From: Fratercula arctica
Taxonomy: Eukaryota; Chordata; Aves; Charadriiformes; Alcidae
Length of the DNA: 64,000 bases
Reading direction: 5' to 3'
NCBI GenBank assembly: GCA_947846985.1
Contig: CANTUZ010000008.1
Location: 28,849,352-28,913,351 of the forward strand
Positions 38,838 to 51,063 of the stretch are shown here, piece by piece. A program made the translations under genes and the position numbers. Below the pieces are notes generated by a model, which was given only the letters and a program-made list of their open reading frames with translations, did no database searches and was not told the origin of the DNA. Each line of letters opens with the position of its first letter. The first letter of the stretch is position 1.

Positions 38838-41219
38838 GCAGCAAAATCTATGGGCTGAATTTGAAAACTGCTAAGGGTGATGGCAGTTTTTCCTCTGGCT
38901 CTGAGCCGTGCCTTTTGGCACCTTCATTGTTAAACGATATGCAAGTGCTGGCTGAAAACACAGTAAAATCATCACAACTTAGAATCTTCACAAAGTGTAT
39001 GAAGCCTTAGACTTTCTGCTTGATTCCAGCTGCAGAGTTGAAAGTTCACGTGTCCCTGCAGAGCGCACAGGTAGTGCCCAAGGGTTATGTTCAGGCGTAG
39101 GGGTTTTTTGTATATTCAGGGAGATCTGTAGAGGACCTACAGAGCAGAGGAGGGAAGGTGGGTGTGTAGGTGTGTTAGTACAGCAAACGGGATCATGACT
39201 GCAGAGAGGTAAGTTGAATTACTTTGCATCTGCCCTGGAAGAAGCAACTGAATTTATTATCTTGAATGCAAATCTTCTTTCATTATATTTTTGGTTGACA
39301 TGTCTCAATTTTTGTCTTATGGGAGATGAAGGCGCCCAAAGAGCGTCTGCTCTAGTCACAGGCAAGGCAGAAAAACTTTTTTCTAATGGGAATGCTGGAT
39401 TTCACCATTGGAGACTCTGCTGGGCAGAATGAGTTCTGGCAGGGCACTTCACACGCCTCTGCCACCTACTGAAGCACTGATGGAAAATGAACATCTGCTG
39501 CTTGTTCAGCAGCTCTTGCAGGTTAGTGTGAGGTAATGGGAGAAAGATATAGTTATGGGTAGGTGCTTTCTCAATGAGGCTTCAGCTGTCTCTGGTGGAA
39601 GGTGTTAGGTATTCATCTCTGCGCACATGGTACCCAGGGCTTCTGCAGCACCTTCTGCAAAGCCTACCTGTTAATTCCAGAGAAGCACTAACTGATTTTT
39701 GCTCATCGTTAGTCTGCAAAACAGTAATTGGCAGACAGAGCTTTTGAAAAGGAAGCTTTGGAGGTCCTTTTGTTTTGTAAAATGTGCAGTAGCATTTCTG
39801 CTCCTATTAAACCAGCCTAGGATTTTGGGATCATGTTGAAATGCAGTGTGGTGTAAGTTGATGCTTCTTGCCACACAATAGCTCTCTATTGCAAGTCCTC
39901 CTCTGCTGAGTGGCTTAAATGTTGTGTTTTGATTCTGTCTTGTAAAGCTGGTAGAGTATGGTATCTTCTTGAGAGATTCTGCTCCCTTACTATGTGTGTG
40001 TATTTTGGTTTTGTTTTTAATGAGAGTTGCAGATTTTGAAATTGATGGTGCCAGAGTAATTTCTGCTTAACAGAGGTAAAGCAGGGTATTGACATATCTG
40101 ACCGTCACATCTAGCTGCTTAAAAGACAAGCAAGTTGGAGACCATAGAAGGAGCTGCATCTGTTTAAAAATGGGAATGGCTATAAAATGCCAGAGGTATC
40201 AGAGTGACTTATGTCATGCTCATGTCCAAGCTTATGTCAGCTTGGAAAGGTCTTTGCTGTAATAATTGAAGTTTCCATCCTTCTATACAAATGGTAAGTT
40301 TGAGCCGGTGTAGATGATCTAACTTAGTCTGTTTGAATTTGACAACCAACAGTGATTAACATTTTCCTAATAAATTTAGCAAACTGTGAGCAAGCAAACC
40401 ATTTGAAGGACTGAAGTTCCCTTACAGCATTGCAAATAGCAGGCTGTGATTACTTTGTAAAATTTCTTCAGCTAGTGTCAGTACTGATGGAAATGCTTAT
40501 TGTAGGTGTTCCTGAATTATATTTTACCTAAACTATGGTCTCTTCTCTTTTTAAACTAAATCAAAAGATGGCCTAAATGAGGAAACCAGCTGTGTGTGCG
40601 ACTACACATTGGACGGGGCCTGAGCAATTTGCAAGGCGAAAATATTTGAGTTTTGGACTTTGCCTTGTTGCAAGCAAGTCACGTAATTTCACTGGTACTT
40701 CCTAGCTTATAAAAGACAAAATGAAGTAGAGGAGATAATCAGTATTTCGCTGACTACCCAAGTGTAAGAATGTTTATTGAGTGAATGTGTGGGAAGTCAC
40801 TGAGATGGAAACCGTATGGAAGTGATTGTGTTATTAGGGTTGTCATTATTAATAGCTGTTGACTAGAACTGCCCTTTTTGATGATCTATTCCTTTATCCA
40901 AAGAGAAGGTTTTAACTGGGAAGAGTGAAGAGAACTGGAATTTATATCCACAGAAGCATAATATTAGCAACTTTAAAGAAATATTGTCAAATTCTGGGCA
41001 GGCAGCACTGCCTGATTGGGGAACGCAAGGGCATTAAATTCTGCAATTACACCAGAGATCGTTTTGCAGAGTTAATGTTCATCTTCTACAGAGCATCTAC
41101 CATGGCTAGAATTAATAGCGAAAGAAAAAAAAGTCTTGCTTGTCTCCGAGTTATTATGGAAATTAGGCAATGGGAGGAGTTGTGCTGCTGGCAAGAGAGC
41201 ACTAGCTCTTCCTGGACCA
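38834..41219. other. Non-coding stretch, nothing recognised
   Basis: Unique sequence without a recognisable gene, RNA or transposon. A strong donor-like site (ATG/GTAAGTTT, exon side ending at 40293) follows a 53-bp open stretch after an AG at 40240. The segment is too short to argue for coding without homology. Confidence 0.5.
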
Positions 41220-41345
41220 AGTCCTGCAGCACTCACTCAGGCAAAGATCCTTCCCAAAACAGGATGAAATAATGATCCCATCGGAGTCAATGGCAGATTT
41301 CCCGCTGACATTGGTAGAGGCAAGATTTCACCCTGTGGCTGTTGG
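41220..41345 (+). repeat. Relic of an ancient dispersed repeat with a TTGAAGTCAATGG-type core
   Basis: The string 'actcactcaggcaaagatcc', then 'tcggagtcaatggcagattt' and 'cccgctgacattgg', then 'aggcaagatttcaccct', matches a pattern I associate with an old repeat in sauropsid genomes. There a 'cattgaagtcaatgg' core is flanked by a mirrored 'actgacttcaatgg' core. The two cores here (41280-41293 and 41301-41313) are decayed copies facing each other. The family name is not certain to me. Two further copies are at 51660-51790 and 56540-56640. Confidence 0.45.
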
Positions 41346-41747
41346 AGAAAGTACTTGGAAATTTCTACGTGGAAATGTAGGAGGGAAGAAAAGAAGGAGT
41401 GGTGCTTGTACATAGGAAGTTGTACTGCATGGAGGACAGTAACCTACCTTTTCTCAGGGTATAAATTCTGTATTACCAATAGATGTAACTGTAATGGAGG
41501 TTTTTTTTCCCCTTGCTGTTTCCTCTTTTATGCCGCAGGACCTACCTTTTCCCAGGTAGTGTGAGTGACTCTGTACTTGGCAGGATTATGCTTCTTCAGC
41601 TCTGGGGTGACTTCATTCAGACATGGTAAAACATGAAACAGGTTTTCAGTCCTTTCCAGTTTGCAGACCTGTAAGAGCTCTCCAGCAAGAGAGGCAGATG
41701 TGGGTAGTGATGGTGAGCTTCCTGCAGCAGGTTTACTTTTCTTAGTA

Positions 41748-41771
41748 ACTTCTTGTGAGCTCACAAGAAGT
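41748..41771. repeat. Perfect 24-bp palindrome
   Basis: Twelve bases (ACTTCTTGTGAG) are followed directly by their exact reverse complement, with no loop. Symmetry breaks cleanly on both sides. By composition alone a perfect 24-bp palindrome is expected far less than once in 64 kb. Nothing recognisable as a transposon end flanks it. Confidence 0.95.
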
Positions 41772-42027
41772 AGTCCATGAGGTCTGCGGAACGTGCATGG
41801 GAAGGGACCTGCTACTTCCCCGTGTGCCGAGCATGCCCCTGAAATGGATTGTCAGGCATGTTATGGCCCAAAGCCTACGAACACCAAAGTTGAATAAAGG
41901 AGGGGCAAATTATGTTAGCATTGCCCCTTTCGAGAGAGAATTATAAGTTGCTTCTGTGCATCTCCTAAATTCAGGTTTTCCTTCGTTTGTGCAAGTAGGA
42001 AACTGTTTAAATAATCCCCTAAATTGG

Positions 42028-42080
42028 AAATGTTGATCTGAAAGGTCCCTTCCAACCTAGGCAGTTCTATGATTCTGTGT
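42028..42080 (+). mobile_element. CR1 LINE 3' tail, very short copy
   Basis: About 50 bases matching the extreme 3' end of CR1: 'gatctgaaaggtcccttcc', then 'aacctaggcag', then 'ttctatgattctgtg'. Such very short 5'-truncated insertions are common for CR1. The upstream sequence is not CR1. Confidence 0.88.
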
Positions 42081-45000
42081 ATGTTACTCAATGTATACAT
42101 GATTTAGCAGTGTTAGCATGCCATCAAGAAAGGGCAGTGTAAAAGAATGATTTTTATGCCACACTGAAAATTGTAATTTGAACAGGAAAACATTATTGTC
42201 AAAGATGAGTTATGTAGCCTGACCATAAAAGAGGAAATAGGCTGGTGACAAAGTTACGTTCACAGTGCATGAACATACTGAGCAGTGGCCTGTTTTCCTA
42301 GTGTGTCTTTTTATTTAAAAGCAACAACTAATACAAAAACCCTACAGAAATTTGCATTGTAAATAGTTCCTGTTCGCTGTGGAGGGCATGGTTTAAGTTT
42401 GGTTTTTAAGTGGCAGTTTTTATTTGTCAGCGTCAGTGCCTCGTGGAAGATGACTGGTCTGAGATGTTGATTGTGGATGCTGTTGTAGTAGCACTGGTGG
42501 AAGCCCTCTGCCTTGCACATTGAATTTTTTTCTGCTGGGAAAAACAGGAGTAATGCAAATGTAGCTCAGATGGATTGGGGGAATCAAAGGAGCTTATTCG
42601 AGGACTCTGGGTGTCTCAAGCTTGAATGTGCAACCTCTTGTTCTGAACGCATGGTCAGCAGCCATCCACAGGCCCTGTACTAGAGAACTGCTCGCTAAGT
42701 AGTTTCTGAATAGTTTCCTTGGCCAGCTGCAGGTTTTCTGGCACAACACCTTATCATAGCCTTGAATTTATCCTGTTATAATTGCTAGATCTGTTTTATC
42801 AGTGGAAATTCAAAAGGAAAACTATGAACTGCAGTTGTTCCATCCCACAAACGCCTGTTGTGAAGCCTGAGATGATGGATTTGGTTGAGTTTTCTTTACG
42901 CTTGCTGGGCCAAATCTTCAGCTGTTGTTTACATTTCAAAGAAGGTTGTCTAAAACCAGAACCTTTCCTTGTGTATGGGTGCTGCTAGCTTTAATTCACT
43001 CCAGATGTGCTTTAATCTACTTCAATGTTTGTTGGTATTAATTGCAGCACTCCTATTACCTTGCAAGAGCTATTATAAAGCTACTGCATTGTGCAGGCCA
43101 ATGGGCTAGATAGGTTTCCAGCACTCACACTTTTCCTTTGGTTTCGTTATTTCAAGTGCAGCTCCTCTCTGGAAACTATCTCTGTAGAAATGACATGGTA
43201 GCATACCAGGGTTGTGTCCTCACTGCCAGCTGGATTCAAATACACTGTACCGACAGGTCACCTGCAACCTCTGCAGAAGTTGAAATCAGACCAGTTTCAT
43301 GTTGTCATCGCCCCCACTCCTTTTTTTTTTTTTTTTCGTTCTTCTCAATTTCAGCTGACTTGGCCATTTTCGTCAGTACCAGATTGGGCCGGCCCATGCT
43401 GACCTGTGCCATCAGTACGGCAGGAGGCAGAGGCTGGCTCTGGTGAGCATCTGCCCACGTTGCAGCCGGCCTCGTTAGCTGTTAGACGAGGTGCTCCCAG
43501 GGGTGGCACTTGGCTTGAGCTGCCAGGGCCAAAGCAGCCAGGAGCAGCCGTGGAGCCGCTCTCACGGAGAAAGCTGAAACGTGCATTACATTCTTCTTGA
43601 TATATGCAGCATAATTTTTTGCAGTTGGCTTGCTTTCTTCACTGTAGGTCATTGTGCGTACAGACAGTTTCTTTCTGTCACATGGAGGGGTAAAAAACAA
43701 TGTGTGAAGGCCTACGTGAGTATCCTTCCAGTAACAGCAGCCTGTATTGCTGCGTCCCCTTTTAGGACTGACAACATAGGGAGTTAATTTACAGGAGATA
43801 CTTGGCACCTTGCACTGTTAACTTCTTTGGCTTGTGTCCCATGAGTGACAGGAGGTGGGGAAACATTAGAGGCTGGATAGGGCCTATATTTCTTTACCTT
43901 TTACACAGCACAAACCGTATATTTTAGCTGTTTACCTGTAGAGAGAAAGTTACCACTTGTGCAGATCCCTTTAGGTGATCAGGCAGCTTGTCTGTCCAGC
44001 TGGGAGCACAGAGGCCAATGGATTGCATTAAAAAGGATGGCAGAGTGAACATAGGCAGATATTCCTACAGGCTAAGGTCTGGTTTTCTTTGCTGAAAGGA
44101 AGGGGCAGTTTTCTGTGTTTTGTGACACTAGGTTATTCCTAATGCTTATTCTCTCTTGCCCTGTAGGGCTCAGCAATGACCACGTGCATTTCGTTGTAGT
44201 GAGTTCTCCAGAAGTTGATAAAGACCCAGGCCAGTGCCTTTTTCCATAGGTGTCTTGTCCCCACAGCAGTCTCATGCACATCATGCGGCTCCCAGTAAAA
44301 CTGATGAAACTGTTGATTTTTCATGGGAATATGATTAGGCCCAGATGACTGAAGTCCTCATTCAAGACTTGTACAGCAGAACTCCATTTATCTGGACCAC
44401 TCACATCCTGAATATAATTTCTGAAATGAGGAAGGCTATTGTCATGCGTATGTTTTTGTAAATTGGCCTCTCACATAATTTTATTTTATTTTTTTTTTAA
44501 ATCCAGCAAAAAACCCCTAGTGAACTCAAGTGAATGGGAATTAGTGGGTGATGCTGAAGGAGGCTGGGGCATCACCCTGAGGAGGTGATAGGGATGGAGG
44601 TGCTCAGCTCCACAGGGTCAGGCTGCAGCAGGGCTGTGAGCAGAACCCATTGCTTGTGTCAGTAGGAGTTTCTGTTTTAAATCTAGTGGAAGGGTTTCAC
44701 TTAGGGGAATGAAATACTGTTCTAAAAACTGCTTTAAAAACTTACAGTATTTGATGGAGAGAGTTGCTCTTTCAGCCATTGAGTACAGTGTTGTAGAGCT
44801 CTGATGGCTGGCTTAGATTTTCTTTAAACTTTTTTTTTAGAAGGGTTATCGGGCACTGTTAAATTCTGCAGGATTTTTCTGCTGAGGCAGGATTGCAGAT
44901 TTTTATCCAGTCTTCATTAAAAGGAAGTGTTTTAGTTCATGACTTGGAATTGGTCTTGATTTCCATAGAAATAAAAGGATACAAATAGCATGCAAGTGCA

Positions 45001-46652
45001 ATTAAAAGCCATGGAAGGACAAATCCAACCAACTTATTTTCCTGAATATATTTGGAAAACAGAAGGAAGGGATCTGTGAACTTTTAAATTTGAAGCAATA
45101 TAAAAAAGACCTTGAACTTTCAATCAAAGAAGCATGTAATTAAATTTCTCCCTGCTCCATAATTTTCTATTGTACCCTTGTTACCTTTTTTGTCATATCT
45201 ATTTGCATCTTCTCAAATCCAAAATATCTTAATTTGAATAAAACAAAAGCCTATTCATGCTTGTACTATTCATGTGGTTTAATTGGTTTACAAAATACAA
45301 ATGTTCTTTGAAAGAAACTGATTTGATTTCAAGAGGCTGGTAGCTGTCCGTCATATGTGGTCTTTCTGCTCACAAAAGACGAAGGAACAGAACTAGACAT
45401 AAATGGGCTTGCTTCAGTTTGCTTTGTTTCTGCTCCTGGTTTGGCTGAGCTCTTGCTGTTGCTCAGTGAGTATAGCAGGAAAATACTCTTAGAGTTACAA
45501 TTCTAATTGCACAAATGAAAATAGTTTTCCACACATTAATTTTAAACAGAGAACTGAAAATACTTTTGAAATGCTCCACTATTCCCGTTCTAGGTAATAT
45601 GAGCATGATCTTAAAGACTGCAAAATTCATTATGCTCTTGGAACACCTGGATGGGCTGTGTTACAGTGGTAGAGGTAAGAGTGATGTATACCAATGTCAG
45701 TTGGGGTTAGAACGACGTTCCAGATTATTTTGATATTTATGTCATATGTAAGAGAGTGAGTAGCTGGGAAAAAGTAGTATGTTCTTGCATTCCAAATTAA
45801 TTACATCTAGTTAAATTTGAATTGAAATACAAGTAAGAGTTAGCTGAATTTTAGTTAGTTGAATAATTTCTGATATTTCATATGGAATAATCTATTAAGT
45901 AATGATTTGCTAATGTGGACAAAGATTTTTCACCTTATGGGTCTTGATAATGGCCAGGGTGGAGCAGGTGACACAGGCGAGCGTTGGGCAGGCACCCCTG
46001 TCGCTCTGTTGTGATCGGGGAGGAACTGCAGTGTTTGAGCACAGAGGTAAGATCTGTGCTGGGTCACTGATGGAGTAGCAAAGACTTTGCCGGATTAAGC
46101 TTCAAGTCAATAGGGCTAATGGGAACTGAGTTTGAAAATAACTCCTTGTCTATGTGTGGGTTTCTGTTTTGGAAAAATCATGGTCTTTTGGTGCATCTGA
46201 GTATCACCATTGCAGACATCTTCAGTGATCCCATTGCAGATGCATTTCTAGTGGAGGGGAGCTCTTACCCCTCAGAACACACTTCTTGGCCAGCCCCAGG
46301 GCATCCTGCCATGCGGTGGCCCTGCAAGCAGAGGCCAAGCCTCTGCATCAGTCCCCAGGCATCGTCTCTGGACACCCGGCTTCCTCTGAAAGCTGGGAAG
46401 TTATTCCCCCCACTGCATCTCCCCTGGTTATCTGGCACAGATCTCCGCAATATCTTTTCTGTGGCTGCAGGTGTGGGAGGAACAGCCCTCGGTGTCTTTC
46501 TGTAATAGCTCTTCCTCGTCCAGAAGAGGAAAATATTCTGTCTCTCGGTCTCTCCTCCCAGCTGAACAGTCACTTCTTGGGGTACCTGGGAAAAGGAGGA
46601 GAGGAATGCACCCCTGCAGGCTTTTCCATCGAGGGAAGGACCTTGATGGAAA
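42081..46652. other. Non-coding stretch, no gene recognised
   Basis: Contains T16 at 43321-43336 and a GC-richer patch at about 43440-43580. A T-rich run lies at about 44479-44498. A repeat-free AT-rich block at 45080-45340 is a candidate conserved non-coding element on composition. In 46260-46570 several frames on both strands are open for over 100 codons because the sequence is GC-richer there. None of the translations is recognisable. Confidence 0.5.
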
Positions 46653-46690
46653 TATCGCTATTATACAGCAGTAGCTGTATAATAACAATA
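46653..46690. repeat. Compact inverted repeat (hairpin)
   Basis: Perfect 11-bp arms (TATTATACAGC at 46659-46669 and its reverse complement at 46674-46684) enclose a four-base loop AGTA. The stem extends outward to 17 positions with two mismatches. It could form a cruciform or, if transcribed, a small hairpin. The stem is shorter than a usual microRNA precursor. Confidence 0.85.
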
Positions 46691-48159
46691 GGTCAGTACA
46701 GCAGAGGCTGAACACGTGTGTGCAGGATGTCTGGTACAATGTGAGCACAAACCAAGGAATTAATGTAGAAAAATGTCAGTCAACTCATTAAACTGATCCA
46801 GGCATCTGACCGGAGAATTATATATTCTTCTGCAGAAAAAGCAGCATTTTATGGTATGGCTAGTTACTAGTCTATTTAAATGTGTTGCACGTTCTCCAAT
46901 GCAACCCTGCAGGGACCATCGGCTGAGTAATATAATACTCTTGTTGTTTTTGGGGTGCGTCTGAGAATGCGGGAACATATGCAGTGTATTTCAGGGAGGC
47001 TGCCTGCCACTGGGACATCTTTAGTGATGTCAGCTCCTCATCTATGTGCCTTCATGAGACTATACCCAACGTTTACAGGCTAAACTCAGAAAGGGATACG
47101 TGGGGAGCTGTCAGTCAAATCTCTCTAGCTGTCAGTATAGTTTATGTTTAAGCACAGACTGAAGGGCACAAGAAGGGGCATTACTGGCAAAGTAAATCAA
47201 ATCATGGTTGGCAACAGGTTGCAAATGCTGGAGAGAACTGAGAATGGACGGGCAATGGAATTATAAAGCAGAGGGAAGCCTCTGAAGGATACAGAGATCA
47301 TAAAAATGGAAAATATTGGTTATTGGCAGGAATCATCTGAACTCATACTATGTTACCTTAATGGGAAAGTACTTTGATGTCAGAAGAAAGTTTTACGCAC
47401 AGCCTAATGTGGTGGTAATAGGAAAAAAGAAAAATCTATTTGCACTGTCAGTTGTTGCTCTGTATCTCCATGAGTTCTGAGGCTACTTTAAAGAAAATAT
47501 TACCTCTACTGAACTGCAGATTAATTAGTCAAACTAATGAATAATTCAAGTCTTGAATTACCCAAAGCATCCCTTCTCAGTTTATATACTTTGCTAACAG
47601 GAAAAGAGAAGACCAGTTTTTTGTTGCAATTTGAAGTTTTTCAAAGCAAAAGCCTCAGTTTGTGCTTTGATGGATTTAGCAACCCGCTGAATAGGCAGCC
47701 ATTTACCCTCTAGTGCTTTTGTTGTACAAGAGATTCATTAGCTGAACCTCATTTAAGGTGTTTAACTCTCTTGACTTTCACAGAAGAAAAAAGATGCTAC
47801 AACAATTTTTTTTTTTTACTTTTTCTTTTGTTTTATTTGCCATGTAAAGTGGCTTACTTCACCTTTTTTCTTTTTATACAAAGCAGAAATCAGCCCGGAA
47901 TGGTTGATCAGTATAGATTATAGAAGTATTTTACCGTGATAGAAGTAGAGTTGCTTACTTGATATTTACTGATGGTAGGAAGAGCTGATTGCATCTGGTC
48001 ATCTGCGTGGGTGTAATAAATACTGTGGATGCCTATGGGAGAACTGGAAGGAAGCAGGTCTGTACCCAACCCAGCGATGCTAAGGCGGCTCTGCATTACG
48101 CAGCTGCTGTCAGCTGCTGATAATCTCTGAGCACCTTTCTGTCTGTTTTCCCGTAATAC
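46691..48159. other. Non-coding stretch, nothing recognised
   Basis: No gene or repeat family is recognised apart from a T12 run near 47807-47818. Frames are short. Confidence 0.5.
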
Positions 48160-48165
48160 GCTGCT

Positions 48166-48223
48166 AACTCACGTGAGTTTAAGAGGCAGTGAGTCAGGGG
48201 GTGAGTGCTTCGGGGGTGAGTCA
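48166..48223. promoter_or_regulatory. Possible regulatory cluster: palindromic E-box and two AP-1/MARE-like sites
   Basis: A 14-bp palindrome AACTCACGTGAGTT (48166-48179) centres on the E-box CACGTG. Two TGAGTCA heptamers follow at 48190-48196 and 48217-48223, 27 bases apart. The second continues as TGAGTCAGC, a MARE half-type. These are the consensus motifs for bHLH-Zip and for AP-1/small-Maf factors. Grouping within 60 bp is suggestive, but short motifs also arise by chance and no promoter elements are visible nearby. Confidence 0.35.
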
Positions 48224-48486
48224 GCCTGTCCATCTGCCCCCAGGGGCTGACCGGGGGACATGTCCCTCTCCTCTTCTTGATACCAGTGCACTTCCTTAGG
48301 TGGTGAAGAAAGGGCTCTAGCAGGGTCGTTTCCTTGTGGTTGTGAGTGAGGCCACTGTGCCTTCGGGGGAGAAAAAGAACGGGCCAGCTAGGTGAAAAAA
48401 AAGATCAGATTTGGCTCAAATACTGTGACTGCTGAAGAGGAGCCAACACCACGTCTAGGACTCTGTTGAGCTGTGGAGGCTTTGAT

Positions 48487-48840
48487 GACCAAGGAGACCT
48501 TATAGCAGCCTTCCAGTACCTAAAGGGGGCCTACAGGAAGGATGGGGAGGGACTCTTTATCAGGGAGTGGAGTGATAGGACACAGGGTAACAGCTTCAAA
48601 CTGGAAGAGGGGAGATTTAGATTGGATATCAGGAAGAAATTCTTCACTGTGAGGGTGTTTAAGCATTGGAACAGGTTGCCCAGGGAAGTTGTCAATGCCC
48701 CATCCCTGGAAGTGTTCAAGACCAGGCTGGACGGGGCTTTGAGCAGCCTGGTCTAGTGGGAGGTGTCCCTGCCCATGGCAGGGGGGTTGGAACTAGATGC
48801 TCTTTAAGGTCCCTTCCAACCCGAACCATTCTGTGATCTG
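48487..48840 (+). mobile_element. CR1 LINE, 5'-truncated 3' fragment
   Basis: About 350 bp from the last part of ORF2 to the tail. The frame is open from its entry into the element to the normal ORF2 stop at 48754-48756. It encodes the [17 protein letters not shown] and [18 protein letters not shown] blocks, followed by the 3' UTR ('ctagtgggaggtgtccctgc') and 'ggtcccttccaac'. The very end reads 'ccattctgtgatctgaac', a slightly altered tail. Of the three larger + strand copies this is the cleanest in coding sequence, but it lacks everything upstream. Confidence 0.95.
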
Positions 48841-48882
48841 AACCTCTAGTGCTTTGGGTAAAATCTACCTTCTGAGGCAGGT

Positions 48883-48960
48883 AATGAGTGTAATTAGTAA
48901 TTCATCAATGAGTGTAATTAGTAATTCATCAATAAGTGTAATTAGTAAATCAAATAAGTG
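48883..48960 (+). repeat. 24-bp tandem repeat, about 3.2 copies
   Basis: The unit (aatgagtgtaattagtaattcatc) is repeated exactly at 48883-48906 and 48907-48930. A diverged third copy follows from 48931, and a partial fourth ends near 48960. The unit length is a multiple of three, so a minus-strand frame reads a repeated LLITLIDE pattern, which is a by-product and not evidence of a gene. It begins about 43 bases past the CR1 3' end. Confidence 0.93.
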
Positions 48961-51063
48961 TGTCCCTGGACAGCTTTCGTGCTGAATGAGGAATTTCAGA
49001 GCCCACTGTGTGGCTGGAGCCAACTGCTGCACAAGTTCATCCTGCAAAGGACAGGGATGGCTGGCACTGATGGCATGACTTAAGTATTGATCTGTAAGGG
49101 TAAATTTTGCTTCTGAAAAGCTGGTAACCACCCTGGGTTCATTTGTAACTTGGTGAGTGCTGAGGGGAGAGGGGGGACTTCGGTGGTTGGAGAGGGCCAG
49201 TGAAAAGCTGTGTCTTTCTGCCCCTTCTCTGAATGAGGCATGTACAGAGCAGTGCTCTGCAGAGCAGAGAGGAGTAGGCTTTGCACATCTGAATTTGATT
49301 TGACCACTGCTAATGAAAAATGGTTAATAATACTGTCACTGCTCAGTCTTTTATAAGACCATTCAGAGCCAGCTTTCAGACATCTTCTAAAAGCCCTTTT
49401 CTGGTGCAGACAGGTTTGCGGGAACATAAGACATTCTTGTTCCCTAAAGGTTTTCCTACACCTGCTTAAGTATAGTCCTCTGATGTTATAGAGTTGCTAT
49501 GGAAATAAATGACATCACAGTCTGGGGAACATGGCTTCATATGAGAAATCAATAAACTAGAGCAAATGAATTGTCAGACGGCTATGCTTCTTCCCTGTCT
49601 TACTAACATGGAAAAAAGGAGGTGGATAGATAATGAGAAAGTGATAATTTTTTTTTTTTTTTTTCCAGGGAAATATGTGTTTTCTAAGCCAAATGTCTGT
49701 CAGTTCTTTTAGACTTAAGAAAAGCTATCAGTAATGCTCTTAAAGATGTACAGGGAATTCAAGTCAGGGAGTTAGTAATTTCCCATTAGTTGCATCGTAT
49801 CTTGTGTTCCAGTTATTTCCATTTCATTTTCTGTTTTTGGTACCAGTTGGACAGTAGAATACCTTAAAAGGAGCTGGGAGAGATGTAGTCAAGTCACTCT
49901 GTGAGATAATTGGGACTCCTACAAATACACCATTGCCTTCGTCTCTCAGCCTGCCTCCCGTTCCCTTCCTCGTTATCCTCCCCTCATTAGGTGCCTCCAT
50001 CTCTGCCTCTGCCATCGGGCTGCAGGCAGCGCGGGCAGGGCGTGCACCAAGGCTGAACGCAGAAAGCCAGGAGCCGCCACTGACCCCCCTTATCTGGGGA
50101 ATTCAGTACAGCCCCTGCTGAGCCCGGGGTGCGGGAGGTGCGTGACACTTGGCAGCCCCGCTAGAGCCCAGCCCGGGTATCGTGGTGATTTTACACATAA
50201 CGTATCTCTTCCGAGGAATGAAAGGGTCTTCCCTGTGCCCGGGATAAGTATGGGTGGAATTCTGGAAATGTATGAGAGTAGGTAAAATCTGTGCTGCGGT
50301 GTCATCTGGGTAGTGTCAGTGCAATAGTCCCCAGGAAGAACACGACCGAATGAAGGTCTGAAGGTAAAGCATGTATCTTAAATAGCTGTTTCTGACACAC
50401 TTCATAAATTAAGGACAGTAAATTGCAAGTGCTTTAACTACCAGAAAAAAGCCTCTAGAGTAAATGGTAAATGCTGTAGTTAAAATAAAACTCCAAACTG
50501 TTTAAAAGCCTAGATAAATTAAAGTCTATTTATGTGTCATGTGTATGAAAACAGCTATTATCATCAGAAGTAAAGCAACTAATATTTTGCAGATGACAAC
50601 ATTTTTTGTTGTAACAGCACTGGTCCTTCCTAGCCAACGTGTGGTGGACAGTCTTAAAAGGATGAAGAGCAAACTCGCTCCTTCAGAGGAAGGTTGAGCA
50701 GGGAGACCGTGCTGCTTAGTGCTGTCACTTTCTGAGGAATTAGCTCTTCTTGTGACTGGAGCGCATTTGAATCCTTGGGTAATTCCTGAATGAATCAGCC
50801 ACAGGAGGACAGTGCTTTAAGAGGTGGAGTATGCGCATCTTGTATGTACCCATCTGCGCAGCAATGGGCTGGTTTCCAATATTTTGCTTAAACAAAAAAG
50901 CGGGCCTAGACTAAAATATACCTAGAGAGGGAGTCCAGCTCCAAGAGGATGTGGCATTACAGCTGAGTGTAAATGTACTGCTGTGATTTATGGCTAAATA
51001 GAGGAGTTCAGCACTGCCTACTGTGTGGTTAATCTCTTTGTAAGCATTAGTTTTATCACTTAC
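48961..51063. other. Non-coding stretch with a small GC-rich patch
   Basis: T17 lies at 49648-49664. The patch at about 49990-50220 is GC-richer with scattered CpG (for example 'gcagcgcgggcagggcgtg'), and on the minus strand an ATG at 50015 opens a 63-codon acidic/basic frame. It may be a minor promoter, but no supporting motif is seen. 50440-50600 is AT-rich and repeat-free. Confidence 0.45.

Noticed and set aside
44370..44410. Possible Tigger/pogo-like DNA transposon end ('cagaactccatttatctgga')
   Set aside because: One short similarity and no second terminal repeat or flanking TA duplication that I can identify.
46119..46748. Cluster of overlapping frames over 100 codons on both strands
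   Set aside because: Explained by locally higher GC and few stop codons. No consistent frame or known motif.
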